Positions 26,745 through 41,307 are shown, numbered from the stretch's first letter. The stretch: 64,000 nucleotides of DNA from Echinococcus granulosus (GCF_000524195.1 NW_020170382.1:1585382-1649381); one strand, 5' to 3'. Numbers and translations are program-made. Notes: a model not told the origin generated them from the letters alone.

Positions 26745-26970
26745 TAGCGTTATAAGCTGGTACTTGAGTGAGTGAGGCTGGAGTCTGTCGAGTTCCCAGC
26801 CAGAGTAACCAACATGCAAGACCTAGGTAACGATGTCTACCTGCCGACGGGTTCAAATTGGAAACTGTGGAAGCCACCGAGTGATTTTGGTCTCGAGAAT
26901 ATAGTAATTGGTTGACCTTGCCCTTATAGTGATTATTAACGCGATTAAAGTACACCAGGAGGGCGGGGGA
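26745..26970 (+). repeat. Dispersed repeat D, degenerate copy
   Basis: Its right part (TTGGTTGACCTTGCCC, then TTAACGCGATTAAAGT) matches the copies at 29.1 and 58.9 kb (TTTGACCTTGGCC, ACTAACGCAAATAAAGT). The left part is weak. Confidence 0.5.
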
Positions 26971-29127
26971 TGGGACGCGACATCTTGAAACATTAGGGAA
27001 ATAACCGTGAAGATGGAACCTTCCGGAGAATAGAAAGGCTGATATTCTGTAGGTTACAAGGCATTCTTAGCATGGAAAAGGAATAGTTAGAGCCGAAATG
27101 TCACTCCATCTAATCCAACATACCAACAGATGATCCGCAAGGACTACTGGCAAATTAAAAATGAATGCTAAAATGAAAAACAAGTGCCTACTATGCCATC
27201 GTTTGTGCCTTTCTATCAATCGCGCCCACCCTCGCTCTCTTGACCGAAACGTTTGAGTGGGCGGTGGTCAATGATTGGTTGGCACGTGTGCAAAACCAAT
27301 CATCGATGTGCCAACAGGCAGAGGATCTTATTCATCTTCCTCTTGGGCAGTCACCGCGACAGCCTTTTGGAATAATGTTGCCCTCACATTAGCCAAAAAG
27401 TCAAACCAAGCCTCCACATAGCACGCCGACTCAGATGTGAATCATGAACAGGACCGGGCAAAACTGAGCCCCAAGCCCCCACGATTAGGCGCAGTAGGAA
27501 AGCACCATATGGTTGCGTGCCCCTTTTTATTATCCCGACAACAGCTCAAAGCCTACTTACCAGATGGCCTTTTCTAATAAGGTTTTCTGTCCGCTTCATA
27601 TGTCCTCACAATGCATAATGACACTGACAAAAGGAAAAACTAGGCAAAATCCCTTCCGAAGCATAAGTAGAGATCCCTGCGCGTATTTTTAGAGAAAGGA
27701 TGGGATGCATAAAGTGTTATATAATCAGCATGGTGAATGAAGGTTTGGGGACTTTGTATCTGCAAAAATGGCATTGCAGCAGGTTGGTATACCACGGTGA
27801 TTCGGTTGCTAGATGAGGACAAGTTGGAAGTCGCCGTATCTGCTTCTGCTGTGGTCAGGGCTAAACCCACAGAAGTACCACGCGATGAGAGAGAGAGTGC
27901 ACAACGCTGAGGAATGTGCGTTGCTCTAATCCAAGCAGTCACGCCATGGAGGTTGCTAAAACAAGCTCAAATTCAGTCAAAAGCTGCCTGTTGAATCGCA
28001 TTTGATTACTATCAGTTACTAGTCTTAAATGAATAGCGGTATATTCCCCAGAGCATGCGTTTTATGTCATCATCCAAATGCATCACTACTTGGTTATTTT
28101 TAAATTTATTCAGTTTGTCTTAAGACGAAGTAAATTTTTCCCCTTTCCTTAATCCTTTAACAGAATCAGTCAATTTCCTCATTTTGAATCAGTCTCTTTT
28201 ATACTAAGTCATTATAAATAAAATTTTGGTTTTGGATTCAAAAACTTTTTCTCTGATATTTCAAAAATACTATTTATGGCTCGAGTGTGTCATTGACATG
28301 GCAGTTCATCTATGCGTGAAAACGAAGAACCATGGAGACAAAGTCATACCACGAGATTGCACCAAAGGGAGTCTTCCACATATGACGGAAAGAGAGAAAA
28401 TTTTACGATGGCGACGAAGAGTTGGCATGTAACAAAGGGCTAAAATCAATATTAGTTTTTTTAGCTTGTGTATAAGTATTTGTGCTGTGCATGACCCGTC
28501 GGTACCGTTTGGAGCAAGTCCCACTTTCCTGAATCACTTGCTAACATATAGGATGTTCAGTATCTATTTATTCGTAAATGATGCTTCCACTGATTTCATA
28601 AGACAAATAAAGGTAGAAAATAACACTAATTCTCCCTGATAAAATATATATATATATATCTTCCCGGATCAAAGGGGGCAACCGAAATGACGGTGTTTAT
28701 GAACTTTCATATCATAAGTACGCGAGAGAAAGTCGAGGTGAACTTTAAGAATAAAGTTTAGCCTAACGATGCCGGTTATTTCACACTTATTACTTTCTCC
28801 ATTAAGGTCTCAGAGAACACTCCACCCCCACATCCCGACACTTTTATTGTCCCAATACGATACCCATTGCCATTCACAGTCGTGCCAAATCGCTCACGGC
28901 TCAAAATATATAAAAAAGTGTTTATCTCTGGACCAAGGATATCCTACGTCCATTTCGTTTTCCATTTGGCTAATCTATCTGCGATACGATTTGAGGGTAG
29001 CCAGTTACTATAAACTGAAATGATGTCACATATATGTGACACCGCGCCTAGAGAAGACAATCTTCGTATCCCGCATGTACGGCGCTGGTAGCGGACATAT
29101 CAACCACATAATAAAAGGAACTCACCA
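26971..29127. other. Intergenic with AT microsatellite and palindrome
   Basis: No gene recognised. An (AT)n run lies at 28644-28659, and a perfect 18-bp palindrome, TGTCACATATATGTGACA, at 29024-29041. Confidence 0.5.
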
Positions 29128-29480
29128 GATATTCTTTCGTACCTAGTTAAAGTCTTGCTAACCGAGATTCATGAGTGTGAGCTTGAAATTCCCCTCTGTC
29201 AAGCGCCAACTGGAGTAGTCAATGGGCAGGGACTTCGATGAGCAGGCTTGACGGTACGGCAAGTGCGAACGTGGCAACCAACTGGTTGGCCAGTGGAGAG
29301 TGGTGGTGGCACGACCTGGCCCCCGCATCCAACGTATTTGTAGCATTGTTTGACCTTGGCCTTGCAGTGAGTACTAACGCAAATAAAGTGCATCTGCGCC
29401 ATACATAATCTTCGTCAAAATGGAGGGACGGCAGAGCAGGAGCGCAGCACCCCAGAATGCTCTGGCATTGGGCATGAAAG
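29128..29480 (+). repeat. Dispersed repeat D, copy 1
   Basis: About 350 bp that aligns by eye along its length with 58920-59255: GTGTGAGCTTGAAA, GAGTAGTCAATGGGCA, CACGACCTGGCC, TTTGACCTTGGCCTTG, CATCTGCGCCAT and the final CATGAAAG. No ORF is conserved between copies. The class is unknown; it could be a SINE or a LINE tail. Confidence 0.65.
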
Positions 29481-32379
29481 TGAAAACTTCTGGAAGGTCG
29501 AAAGAGGTACGTTTTTCTATGATTGCAGGCTTTTTATGCATTGGTAGGTCTTTGAAAGGAATTTGTACCATTTTCTTGTCTCCTACGTGATGCGAGAATT
29601 TTGCAGTGCATTGGAGATCGTGCATAAATTGGCATTTCCGTTCAACTTTAGTACAATCCACTTACGGTTAATAAAATATTAAAAGCAAGCCAATTTTTTT
29701 GCAAGCTTTAACTATCACCGTCATTTCCGTCTTCATTTTACCAGCTTCGATAAAGGCAACCTGATAGCACTCCCTATCTGCCTTAAAAATGTTGATTCTC
29801 GTGGGAGGGGTTACGCCCCTGGTCTGGACGGTGCAGCCCCAAACACCTTTAGAGAGCTGAAACAGACTTCATTCATGCCTGTTTTGCCTCTATAATAGGT
29901 GGGAAAGTTAAGAGCCAGGAAAGCACCTCCGCCTCCACAGAGACTCCCGTAGCATGCAAATTCGGCGCTGTCTAAGAGGAGAGCGGAGGGGTAGAAAAGG
30001 TGTTGGTGGCTTAGCAATTTCCTAGTTGCCTTTGCCACACCTTGAATTCATAGCATGGGAGTGGTTTCACTGCCATTAGCATTTGACGAGGTAATTATTA
30101 ACCAAAAATAAAGGAAATTGCTGAGGTGTTATTAAAAACAGTAAAATTAATTACTGGAGAACTTTATTGCTCTCTGAGACGCATTTGCTTTCGTTTGGCC
30201 TCAAAAAATTACTACTGCATTGAACATTTTTTGTCGGCAAAACAGGACGAGGTGATATAACATTTCTAGATAATTCTAAAGAAGGAGTCACCTCCTATTT
30301 CACTCTCACAGGTGAAAATTCGAAGTCTAACGAGGTTTTTGAACGGGTGGCCCATATTAATCGCCTAAGCCGTCAATCACAGTGATTCTCAAATATGCAG
30401 TCGGACCTTTTGCTTTTAAAAGCAGAATTGGGATTTCTTGACTCTGCTAGGGATGTCACCTATGGGCTGGGAGAAAATGTCGAAATGTGTAAAGCACTTA
30501 CAGAGCGATTTCAGGCATTGCATTCCCCGATAAGCCACAAGAGTGGTTTGTTGAAGTAAGGCAATTATTTGGCGTAAACTAACCAGGAAATACTGAGGAC
30601 TTGTTGACTTGAAATTTTAAAGGCAAGCGTGAAACCTTATCAAGACAGTGGCCCTTTAGATGACCCTTTTGCTACTTTAATGCTGAGGTCTTTACATCGA
30701 TTTGTCAACCAAAGCGTTATTTTTACTTGTTTTAATGTTATTTTTACGGAAACGCTACATTGATCAAATGGAAGAAATTCGCATTACAAAATGAAAAAAT
30801 TCTCGCCTTGGATTGTTAGAAGTAATTTCTTAAAGTCTGGAAGAAGCATCGGCTGTGAGTTGCACAGAATTGCCAAGAAAAGTGATCTCAAGCAGGTTCA
30901 CGATTTTCGGAAAACAAATGGGAGCAAACATTTTGCCTTTATTGTGTTTTGTGGAGGTATTCAAGGCACAATTTGCCTAAAATACTGAGCTACGGAAAAA
31001 AACTTCACGGTCTCGAGAGAAAAGTTAGTTGAGAAGATACTCCAAGTTTTACGCAATTAATGCACAAAAGGGAACAGAGAAAAATAAAATAAGTCTTAAA
31101 ATTTTTTGCACACAACAAGCCTTACATCGAAAGCTTGAGTTGAGTTTCTTGGGAGGAGAGAAATTAATAGTTCCTTTAGTGTCTTTGACATGTACCAATT
31201 TCGCGTAGACTTACTCTCTGCCTCCTTATTTAAATTTTTATTACTTGGTTAAAATGCATTAAGTTACAGGTGCTTTAGCAGTGGTGATAAGATCCGCCTA
31301 AAATTATGTCAATTTTGCGTGAAGTAGGAGCGGAAAATCTGTTAAGTACCACAGGGGCATAAACAAGTTGGAGGGGAGTAGGACCTGATCAAGCCCTAGA
31401 CTCAGTAAGAAAGTAGAAAAGCGACAATCTTAGCGAATGCCTACTCAGTGAAGCGATTAAATTCCATAGCTACCACTCATTCGTAAAAGTTGTTGGAATT
31501 ATTACTTGCTTTAGCAGTAAAGGCGAAAAAATCTTTTTTTTTTGGGTCGTACAAGAGAATGGAGGATAATGTGACCTGAAGGAAAAAATAGTATTAGCAA
31601 TGCATCGAATAAACCACTGAACCGTCTCCTTCCAGAAAAATTTCTAATGAAATAGCTTGGTGCACAGGGAATTATTACCACTGTGCCTTCGAATTGCTTG
31701 ATGGGGAAGGCATATTGGACGAGGCAACGCTCAGTAAATGTGGGTAAAGCCGAAGGACGAAGTGCGAGATTTCCCTACTGAATGCACATAGTAGATTAAT
31801 TAGTCCACTAGAGACACGATGATTCAGTTGTCCTGGGAGTGCGCAGACTCCTTTTACGGCATTGCAGCTGGAATGCAGCTATTTTTCCCTATTATTAAGT
31901 GAAGAACACACGGAATTAGTGAAATGCCCTACTTGTGTGGAGCATCAAAGCAGGGTTAGCGTTATAATGACTTCCTTTAGTGTGCGGAAAGTTATAACAC
32001 ATAAACCATATGTCATTTATTTTAGCTTTTGCTGTACATGTGGGGAGCCGCGCAATTTGGGGCTTTCTATCCTTCAGCATTCACTAAATAGGCCACTTGA
32101 ATGGGTTGAAATGCTAGGAAAATACGAAGAATACTCAGCAGAAGTAACAAAAAGTATCCCTTTGCAAAGAGGGAAAATTTTCTGCTCTTTAACATTACTC
32201 TTTAAGGCAGAATTTACCAACTCCAAAAGGCTCCATGATTAGGCACTCCGTTTAGGCATGCCTAGACTTTGTAGATCAGGCCTAACTACTTCAAAAGCTT
32301 TACGCAATCATTTTATTCCACTTTAAATCGTTAATGAGCACGTTTGAGTAAGTCAAGTTAACAGAAGATGAAGAAGATT
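29481..32379. other. Intergenic, nothing recognised
   Basis: AT-rich, short ORFs only, no repeat copy recognised. Confidence 0.45.
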
Positions 32380-32825
32380 ACTTTGCTTGATATGAGAAGG
32401 GGATTTGTCTTTTTAAATGCTTCACTGCTACACTCATGGGTACACTCATTCCTGCATTCATCTAGTGCCACGAAGACTTCCACGCAGAGAGATTTGCCAG
32501 CATGGCTGAAGTATTTCAGGGCACCAACATTTCAAATTATTAAATACTCATGAATGACTGTAGCCTATTTGACGTTGCCACTAGAGGGGGGAGGAGGTTT
32601 GTTCTGCATGCGGTTGCGACATGCAACAGTTTACACGTGGTCCAGTCCATTTGTTTAGGATGAGGCAGACATTCCACATGTAGGAGGAATGAGGACTGCA
32701 GCTTGAGTTGGGAATCATAATGGTTGGAGCCGTGGTTGGGTAGTAGTGTGGTTGTGCTAGAGATGATAGCAGTTATCAGGTATTTCACTACTAGGTGACT
32801 AATTGTCTTATCACCGTACAGCGCC
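32380..32825 (+). repeat. Dispersed repeat B, copy 1 (internally deleted)
   Basis: Matches 37814-38315 closely: ATTTGTCTTTTTAAATGCTT, CTACACTCATGGGTACACT, TTACACGTGGTCCA and GCAGACATTCCACATGTAGG all appear in order. Compared with copy 2 it lacks about 64 bp between CAGGGCA and CCAACATTTCA. Confidence 0.85.
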
Positions 32826-35800
32826 GCGCTTGCAGCACTCAATAGAACCTATTGAATGTCCACGAGTTACGTACCTTCTTTTTGTTCTCAGGCTACCCTG
32901 TCACGGCACCCTGTTTCGAACAGGCAATATCACTGTTGTCCGTTGCATTGTTTAACGGTGTCTGCACTGGACTGATCCGCGAAGTCCACGCTTAATAGCA
33001 TGAGTGGTAAAAGATCAGTTCAGTACCTACTACTGTACGTAACACTATTAAGGTATTTAAATAATTTCGTGCTAATTCAAAGATGAAATATATTAAAAAT
33101 GGTTTGGTCGTGAATGCAATTGCCATTACAATCAATCGCTCCTTTCACGCGGGACCCAAACTTGCCAACTGCGCACTTACACAGCGCCCTGCCTTATGAA
33201 ACACGGCGAGGAGAACAAACCTGCCATCTTAGTCCTCCTCNNNNNNNNNNNNNNNNNNNNNNNNNNNNNNNNNNNNNNNNNNNNNNNNNNNNNNNNNNNN
33301 NNNNNNNNNNNNNNNNNNNNNNNNNNNNNNNNNNNNNNNNCACAACTTCTGCGTAGATTTATCCACAGCGCATAGGATCGAAACACATTTTTATACCGAC
33401 ATTTTCAAGCCAAGAATTTCTCGGGAAAGTCGGCAGTGATTAAAACCTCATCAAATGGATTTAACGGAAGAAGTGGGGAAGCCACTTGGGAATGGAAACT
33501 CCCCAAATCCGACATTATTTCAAAATCCAGGCATTCTTAAAGTGAATTGTAATGGAATTCCGTCTCCTTAAAATGAATCATTTTAATTCTTCATAGCGCC
33601 TCGGCCCTTTTGTTTTGCTCGAGGTTGATCGCACTCTGGGTTAAATTGAGACGATGTTGTGTCTAACAAATAGATGGAAGATCCGTTCCCACCACTGAGG
33701 AAAATTTCTAGAAAGGTAGCAAAAATTACGGCTACTCCACTGCGGTATCCCACAAGAGGAGAAGTTACGTTAGTAACAAGGTATAGCAAATCAGGACTCA
33801 AATTTGGTATTTTATGAGGCAGGAGGGTGTGGTGGGAATCAACAAGCACCAACAATGTCCTCCTCCCCCTTCCCTTTTAGTGAACTTAATGCAGTGGAGT
33901 CATTACTCATTTGCTTATCTCCCTTTCTTGGGGTGACAAACAGCGAGGAAAATTTTCCTTTATGGCAGAGCAGGGATTCCTAATGTAAAAATATGTTCCA
34001 CGGCATCACATTCAGTTTGCTATCCTCTGGTAAGCTCCCCTTGAGTACACTCCCGTCGATCCCATGCAAAGGGTTCGATTTAAGTTAACTCCATTATCCA
34101 CTCCTTTGCCGAAGAAAACCAGTTGACACTACTTCTTGGTGGGTTTTAATTTAATCCCAAAGGGGAGCTTGTTCTTCCACCATTTTTGCTATCCTTTGTA
34201 ATAGTGGTGTGTATTAGTGCGAAGAGGTAGCTAAATATTTGTTTTTTCGTATAAAACGGCAGATTTTCTTCCGCTGGACAAAACCTTGCAGATTGCTTTG
34301 TAGGTGACTTTAAAGCTTGCACATGTCTTCCGGATCGGCTTAAAATGGCTGTTTAACAAGCCTTGTCCGTAAATGAGCCCGGACTGGTCACTAAAACTGC
34401 CCGCCAGTTAACTCAGAAAACTACACTTGAAGAGCCGGAGGCGAAAGATACGGACTGAATGGTGGAACCGGATTTCGGCTTTCATGTTTTGAACACAAAA
34501 CCGGAACATAAATCTGGCCTAAGATGATAAATTATACCATGTGAACTGGTCGAGTTTACCTCCTGGCGTCACTTCCGAGTGCCTAAATACGATTATTGGT
34601 TGGATGTTTTTCCATGGCCTTTCGAAGGTCATGGACAGCATAAATAGGTGTAATTCGTTGGTTGTTTATTTCACTCTCTCCGTCGGGTGACCAAGTCGCC
34701 AGACTGTCAGTAGCACCAACCCCCTCTGCATGTAGACAATACCATTCTGCGTAGGTATTGTGTATTTCCCATTCTTCAGAGAGGTCTCGGTGCGTTACAC
34801 AAGTGTAACATTTACAGATAGTTTAAAAGGCCTGCTGTGAGAATACATTTCCACTGTTATTGTCATGGAGATAATAATTTAAGAATTGATACCTAGGTGT
34901 GTTTATTTACGAAATGAATAATTGCCTTTCAGACACTTATAATCCGCCCCTGGTTTAACTGTATGGAGAGGTTTCATAAACAAGTACACATCGTTTAGTG
35001 TTCCAGTCTGCCCCAAAGGTCGAGAAAGGCGGAATACTGATAAATTTACAGAAGAGCTGGTGAGCTGTCACCAAGATGCTGACCGAAGCTGCGCAAAAAC
35101 TTAACCTGAACAAACTGCTGTGATTTCGAGGAAACGCCACTTTCTGTGTTTGGGTGTGAGTGCAAGGTCTAAGCTAAATCAAAATTGTGGGGTAACTGAA
35201 ATTTCACCCTTACTTTGCTGGTACCAGAAAGCAAAGCGTGCACATGGGAGCATTTACGGTTTGTCTTAACGTGAAGCTGCCTACTAAATGCTAAACAGGG
35301 TTCGCACAATAATCATCGTTTAAGGGAAAGCTCGTCTAAAGGGTATCTTCAAAAGCAGTAATTAAGATATCCAAAAAGGGACCTTCCTTCGCAACTAAAG
35401 AGCATTTTAATGTCAAATCTAAAACTTTAATTTTTTTGCCATCACTTCCCAAACATGAGGGCCTTCCTTTTGAGCCCTTGCCAAATGCCCATTGGGAAGG
35501 TAAAGTTATTCTCAAATTTCCTCCTCACATGACTACTCCGCTCCCCCCTTAATATTATTAAGCTCTTAATAATTAACGAGAGGGTAAACTAACATGGGTA
35601 AATCTTGAGGTGTCACAGTCTCAAAGGCAAAATAAGGAGTGCACCAAATATTTTAAGTTTTGGAAAGGTAAACATTTACCAAAAAGTATATGCGCATATC
35701 ATCATACCAAGTCAAAGTTCTTGTTTCAACAGACTTGGTGGGTTTTATTCTTGTCAACCGAAACATCGAAAATAATGGGAAGTAAGAGACTTTTGACACT

Positions 35801-37813
35801 ATGGACGCGTTATTTGGTAGCCTTACCAACAACGCCTCAGGCATTGAAAGCGGAGAAATAAGGCAGCAAATGCTGGAGGTAACAGTCATGGATTAGTTTT
35901 AACCTGTTGGGTGGACTATGTTTTTTTGGGATTAGCCTCCTAGCTGATAGTGCTCTTTAGCCCTGACAGAGAGTAAACTTTCTCCTTTCTCTTGAGGAAA
36001 TGTTAAATCTGATGGAGTAAGGGCTCATAAAATCTCGAAAACTGAATTTATTTTTCCACATGGTCGTCCGCGACATTTATGAGCTCTTTCTAGTACTTAA
36101 CGAGTAGATGGAACTCATACTAACAACACTTTCCACTTCGTCATCGGTGCTGGAATATTGGCTTTTAAGTCATCCAGGAAGTACTTAACTTTCGAAACTG
36201 AACATTCTCGCGGGCCATTGTTTTAACCGGCTCCGGTGCAGTTTCACAGGAGGTTGTGTCGATTACCCGGATGAGCCTCAGCCCGAACTGAATTTTCATG
36301 GAAAAGACTGATTTGATGGCTATTGGGAATCACCACAGCAAACACTGCGAATGACGGACCATCCATGAGCGCCCCATCACCAGAACCTTGTATGTATGGG
36401 TTGATATCCGTGGATTTTACATCTTCGGTCATCACTCGTTGCACCAGGCAGGCAGTGTCATGATTGACTGCTATGCTGATTAACTGTGTCTGAGGTGGAA
36501 TAACCCACTAACCACTTCGAGGGCGGCATCCTGCCCCAATCTGCAAAGCTAAAAGCCCCGATGTGACCTGAACGTCTCTCGTGCAAGCGATGCACCCATT
36601 CAGGAAAGTATGTTTAGCGGAAGGTTTAACATTAAGACTGACTAAAAGAAATCAGCTTTGATAAACTTTTGAAATGCGTAGTTTTTTTTCTGGAAGCTTC
36701 TCCTCCAACATGGAAAGTTATAACTTGGAAAGTTATGTAACTGTCTAGAAAGCTTTGATAAGGCCCCAATTACATCTATGGGGCAGATCCAAACGGATGT
36801 CCTAAGAACGCAGACTATTGATGGCCTTCATTTTTTATTAAAAATTGCAAAGTTGTAACTAAGGTGGTCACACGTTAAGGCACTCAATCAAGTATGCATA
36901 TGGGACAGGAGTGAGTGTGGCCAGAAGGCAGGTAGACGTAAAGGCGGTCTAACATGCTTGGACTTGCCTATGGAAAATTTCATTTAGTTTCTTCGGAATA
37001 GGTAACGAAGACCATGGTTCTTCCCAATTGAATACAAAAGATTCTTAGCAAGACATCGCCCTTCTCACGCTAAACTGCATACTATTTCTTGGGAAGTCGT
37101 AAGGATCGGGCTGTCAAGTGTAGTGGGATGTCCGGCTACATTACTTATTAGTGTACCGAGTTGACATTGTTCCAGCATGTCATCCTGACTTTTCCTGATT
37201 TTTTCGACTGCTGTATGGGTATGACATCTGGATCTACAGTTATTTTCTAAAATTATCATCATTCGCTTTGCCCACACTCTATAAAAAACGCACAATATCA
37301 ACAAACGAGAGTGTTGGCAGGCGAAGACTTACTCCAGATGGGACCATGCACGATAGTGGACGTTCATTGAAAATGTTTTGACAGGATCGTGAAGAGGAAA
37401 GCATATAATTAAGGGGTTGATTCAGATTTAACAAAATAAACACCTTCTAGACAAGGAGTAGAGGCTGCGCTTTAAACCTACTCAAACATAAACCACCAAT
37501 ACAAATGCCTTTGGGCACTTTGGAAAGGACTCTCGACGCCTAGCTTTGCCACCTGCTGACTTAACCAACTTGTCAAGTCTTTTGGCACCCACTGCCAACT
37601 TCGATATTTCCTTATTTTAGAATCAAGAGATGCCACTAAACGACTTTTAAATTTGAACTCAAGCCCTCCTTGTCCATAGTCGTCCTAGCAGGTTGCCAGA
37701 ACAGCATCGAAACCATGAGGTACTTACGTCAATCAAATAACTAGTCAGAAGTGAGAGGAAAATAAGTGTTTCATAGTTAATTGCATCTGAGTTAACGATT
37801 GACGAGGGGGTAC
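32826..37813. other. Intergenic with assembly gap
   Basis: No gene recognised. It contains the run of Ns at 33241-33340. Short local repeats (GGAAAGTTAT twice near 36.71 kb) are minor. Confidence 0.45.
33241..33340. other. Assembly gap of 100 N
   Basis: Exactly 100 undetermined bases, the conventional size for a gap of unknown length. Real distance across it is not known. Confidence 0.98.
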
Positions 37814-38315
37814 ACTTTGCTTAATGCGGAAAGGGAATTTGTCTTTTTAAATGCTTCTCTACTACACTCATGGGTACACTTATCCATGCTTTCATCTAAC
37901 GCCACAAAGGCTTCCACATAGAGAGATTTGTTAGCATGGCCGAAGTTTTTCAGGGCAGTCTGATTCACCTTGTCACCTGTGTTGGTCCAAAGTGGAGGGT
38001 GGTCTTTCCTCCAGTCTGTGCCAACATTTCAGAGTATCAAATGCTCATGAATGATTGCGGCCTATTTGATGCTGCCACAGAAGGAGGAGGCTTGTTCTGC
38101 ATGCGATTGCGGTATGCAACAGTTTACACGTGGTCCAATCCATTTGTCTAGGAGGAGGCAGACATTCCACATGTAGGATGAGTGTTTGGAGGTATGAGTG
38201 CTGCGGCTCGGATTGGGAACCATGATGGTCGTAGTCGTGTAATTGTGTTTGAGAAGTTTGCAGCTATCAGGAATTTCACGACCGAGTGACTGATCGGCTT
38301 ACCGCCATACTGTAC
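37814..38315 (+). repeat. Dispersed repeat B, copy 2 (with 71-codon ORF)
   Basis: The more complete of two copies, about 500 bp. It contains an ATG ORF at 37936-38151 beginning MAEVFQGSLIHLVTC with no recognised domain. In copy 1 the equivalent frame is broken by substitutions and a deletion, so the ORF may be a relic of an element-encoded or captured sequence, or chance. Confidence 0.8.
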
Positions 38316-41307
38316 CGTACTCAGAGTCTCGCATTCAAACCACGCACCATCACTGTTGCAAAGTGTTCGCTAAATGCTGTTGGAACGTTGACTGCCTTCT
38401 AATGCTGCGTGTAGGCCTGCTACGACAGCAGCTCTCTTCAAGTTCTCTCTCTCTCTTCAAGTTCCCAATGAGTCTTGTCTGCTCCTCATATCATCGTACT
38501 AATTATCCATCCATCCGTGCGTTTTGAACCAATTGATCTCGACTCGTACAGTAAATTTTACTTTGACAGACATAGTCAGCTCTCTGTTCTTTTGAAAATT
38601 GAATAACTCGGGACAAATTACTCTTCACATGGTTCTAATCAACCGCGAACAGGTGTAGATACTCAGGTATAAAAGGGTCTGATCAAATCCCAATGATCTA
38701 AATAAACTGTTTTGCTTAAATTCGGTAATCCCTATACACTAGCTGTAACGACTCTTTCCTTCATACCACGTGGACAATTGGAGAAGATGACGGTCCCTCT
38801 TTTATCGAAGGGAAAGGTCGTAATCACAGCTACAATTACTAGATACTTAACTCCGAGTACTTCTGCAAGTCAAACTTTTTATCACTGCGCATTTATTTTT
38901 ACAGGGGTTGACGTCGTTTCTTACAATAAAGAAGGTTTGCTGTGTATTCTAACTACTTCATTAGTCGATATTTTGTTATCGCTCATGACAAGTATTACCT
39001 TGCAAATTTCTTCTCATAAACAAGTTGAAGTGTTTATGAAGTCCTCTGACCACTGAATTACTAAACACAAACACTTTTTAAACACTCTCAATACATGTTA
39101 ATTGAACTCCCCGCATGTCTTCTTATTTGACGCAGGCCCCGGTATAGTGGAAGGCCCATTCATGATCCCCACAGTCAGTGCATTCTGCATCACCACAGCA
39201 AAACGAACTTATTTCTTGGGCAGCTCCAAATAACTTTGACCTCTTACTTGCTATCATTTCCAGGGAAGGAAATCTAAACTTCAACATTTAAACTTTAAAC
39301 TTTAATAGTGCTCAGTGGTGGAGAAGATACAACAAGTTCACATTGTTGGCTTTGCCAACGCACCGTTTCCTTCTCTGCAAGCGCAGTCAATTGCTAACTC
39401 CTGTGCTCCTCTCAGAGGATCAAAAATGTGAAGATAAAGGCGCTACTATTAGGAAGGGAAAGAAATATTCTTTAACATTTAATTTTATGCTTGGCGTCAA
39501 AAAGCTACTGCCTCAGTTGTTACTAACACTAGTTAAGTCTCCTGAGTAACACACCCTCAACATTTGTCCTGTTTTTTCGCTTTGAAGACCTCTCACTAAT
39601 TTCCTTTGTGACATGAGGTCTTTGGACACAGTTCTAAGCACGCAGTTTCGGATGGTGGTGGGATTATTCGCCAGCACGGCGAACTTGGACGAAGCTGCAG
39701 CTCTACAAGTACTGTCAACTAAGTAAGTGACAGACAACTTTAAACTACAGAGTGTAAAACGACTGACATTTCTCACTCGCAGGCGAATTTATAGGGTTTT
39801 GTGATTCAGCTTCAAGGAAATACTCTTGAAATGCTTATTTTCTTCCGTATTTCTCCACACTCCCTCTGTATCTCAAAGTGTACAGAGCTGTAAAAATGAA
39901 GAAACAAATACAACGGAACATGCCTTTGAGAGTTGAAAGTAAAGCGCATGCCTCGAAAATCCTGCATTCCCATCGAAATCCATTTTAATTACTCTCCAGT
40001 AGCAACTTTTTGACCCGACTTGGGTAAAATGACACCAGCTGTCAGTCATTTTTCCCGCTATTTCAACTGCTGCTAAAAGGCATTCCTGAAAAAGGCATGA
40101 AGATAATCGCACGCCTTCCTTACTGCACAAGCACAACCATTTGGTGTCGCATTTATTTACAACTGACTGGCAGTTGTCACTTGCCATACGCTTAAGGTGT
40201 CGAAATTAGACTAGAAAAGTGGGGCATCAGGCGTCGGTGGCATTGGCAACGAGGGTGTTAGGGGCACTACTGAGCATTACCGCACTGGAATGTCCTGACA
40301 CATGCTCCGCAAGCCAGGCAACGCAGCAGATCTGACGCCTATCACAATGTTTGCGCTGAGAGACCAAAACGGATGCTGATAGGCACTCATTCAAGTGGTC
40401 AAGCTCAGCACCAAGTGTTGTGCGCACACAACCAATCGCCTCCAGCATTTGCCAGTTCAAATTATTAAAATGCAGCCATTTTCGCGCCCAAAATTTCTTA
40501 CTGCGCTAGCCAAAGAAATTCGATTTCGAGAATTCGTTGCAGATAATAAAAGGCGTTTTGGAATTTCGTGTTTTTGCTAATCATATTTCGAACACCAAGA
40601 CAGTGGGTAGGTGGAATCAGGGCTCAGAAAAGCATGTGCGCATTTGACTTCGGTTCGTGATGCATCTGTGACAGCAAATGCAAGCCAGAGACAGAAATCG
40701 GCGTCACAGGAAGCTGAATACTAACTTAACCATTCAAAAACCTGCATAATTTTTAGTACTCTAGGAAAAGAAAAATTGTTTTCTGGCAAAACTCATCACC
40801 GTCAAGGGACAACGTCTCATAAGTCATTTGAAACTATTTTCGCATTTTGAAAGCTAAATTGCATTCTTGCGCATACCATTAAAAAATGCAAGACGTATCC
40901 CCATCCTCAGTTTCACCGGAGTATTTAGCCATTTGAATTCCCTTGTCATGCTGGTGACACGAGGAAAATGCTATTTGGCTCTGGCCTACTTTAGGGAGGG
41001 TTGAAATATTCCCATCGCTAACCCCACATCACCACCGTTATTTTACAACCATCGTTCGGTTTAATCTATTTCATTTATGCTAAAAGTGACTAGGCATTCA
41101 TTTATCATAAAATTCGAAACAGACTACTCGCAGACAATGCTAATTCGCCATCGTAAAAAGATTTTTTAATTATGAGTACAAAAGGGTTCATTTTTCTTGG
41201 GACGAAGCCATGGCTATGAAATCTCTAAATTCATTTCCCTTCCTCTTCAAATTCATCATAAGCACATAAAATCTAATTACCGTGCCTTTTCCATCGCCAA
41301 AGCTGTC
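38316..41307. other. Intergenic, no gene recognised
   Basis: Several ORFs of 80-115 codons (for example 38712-39056 plus, 39873-40187 minus) show no family motif, splice context or conserved composition. Confidence 0.4.
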
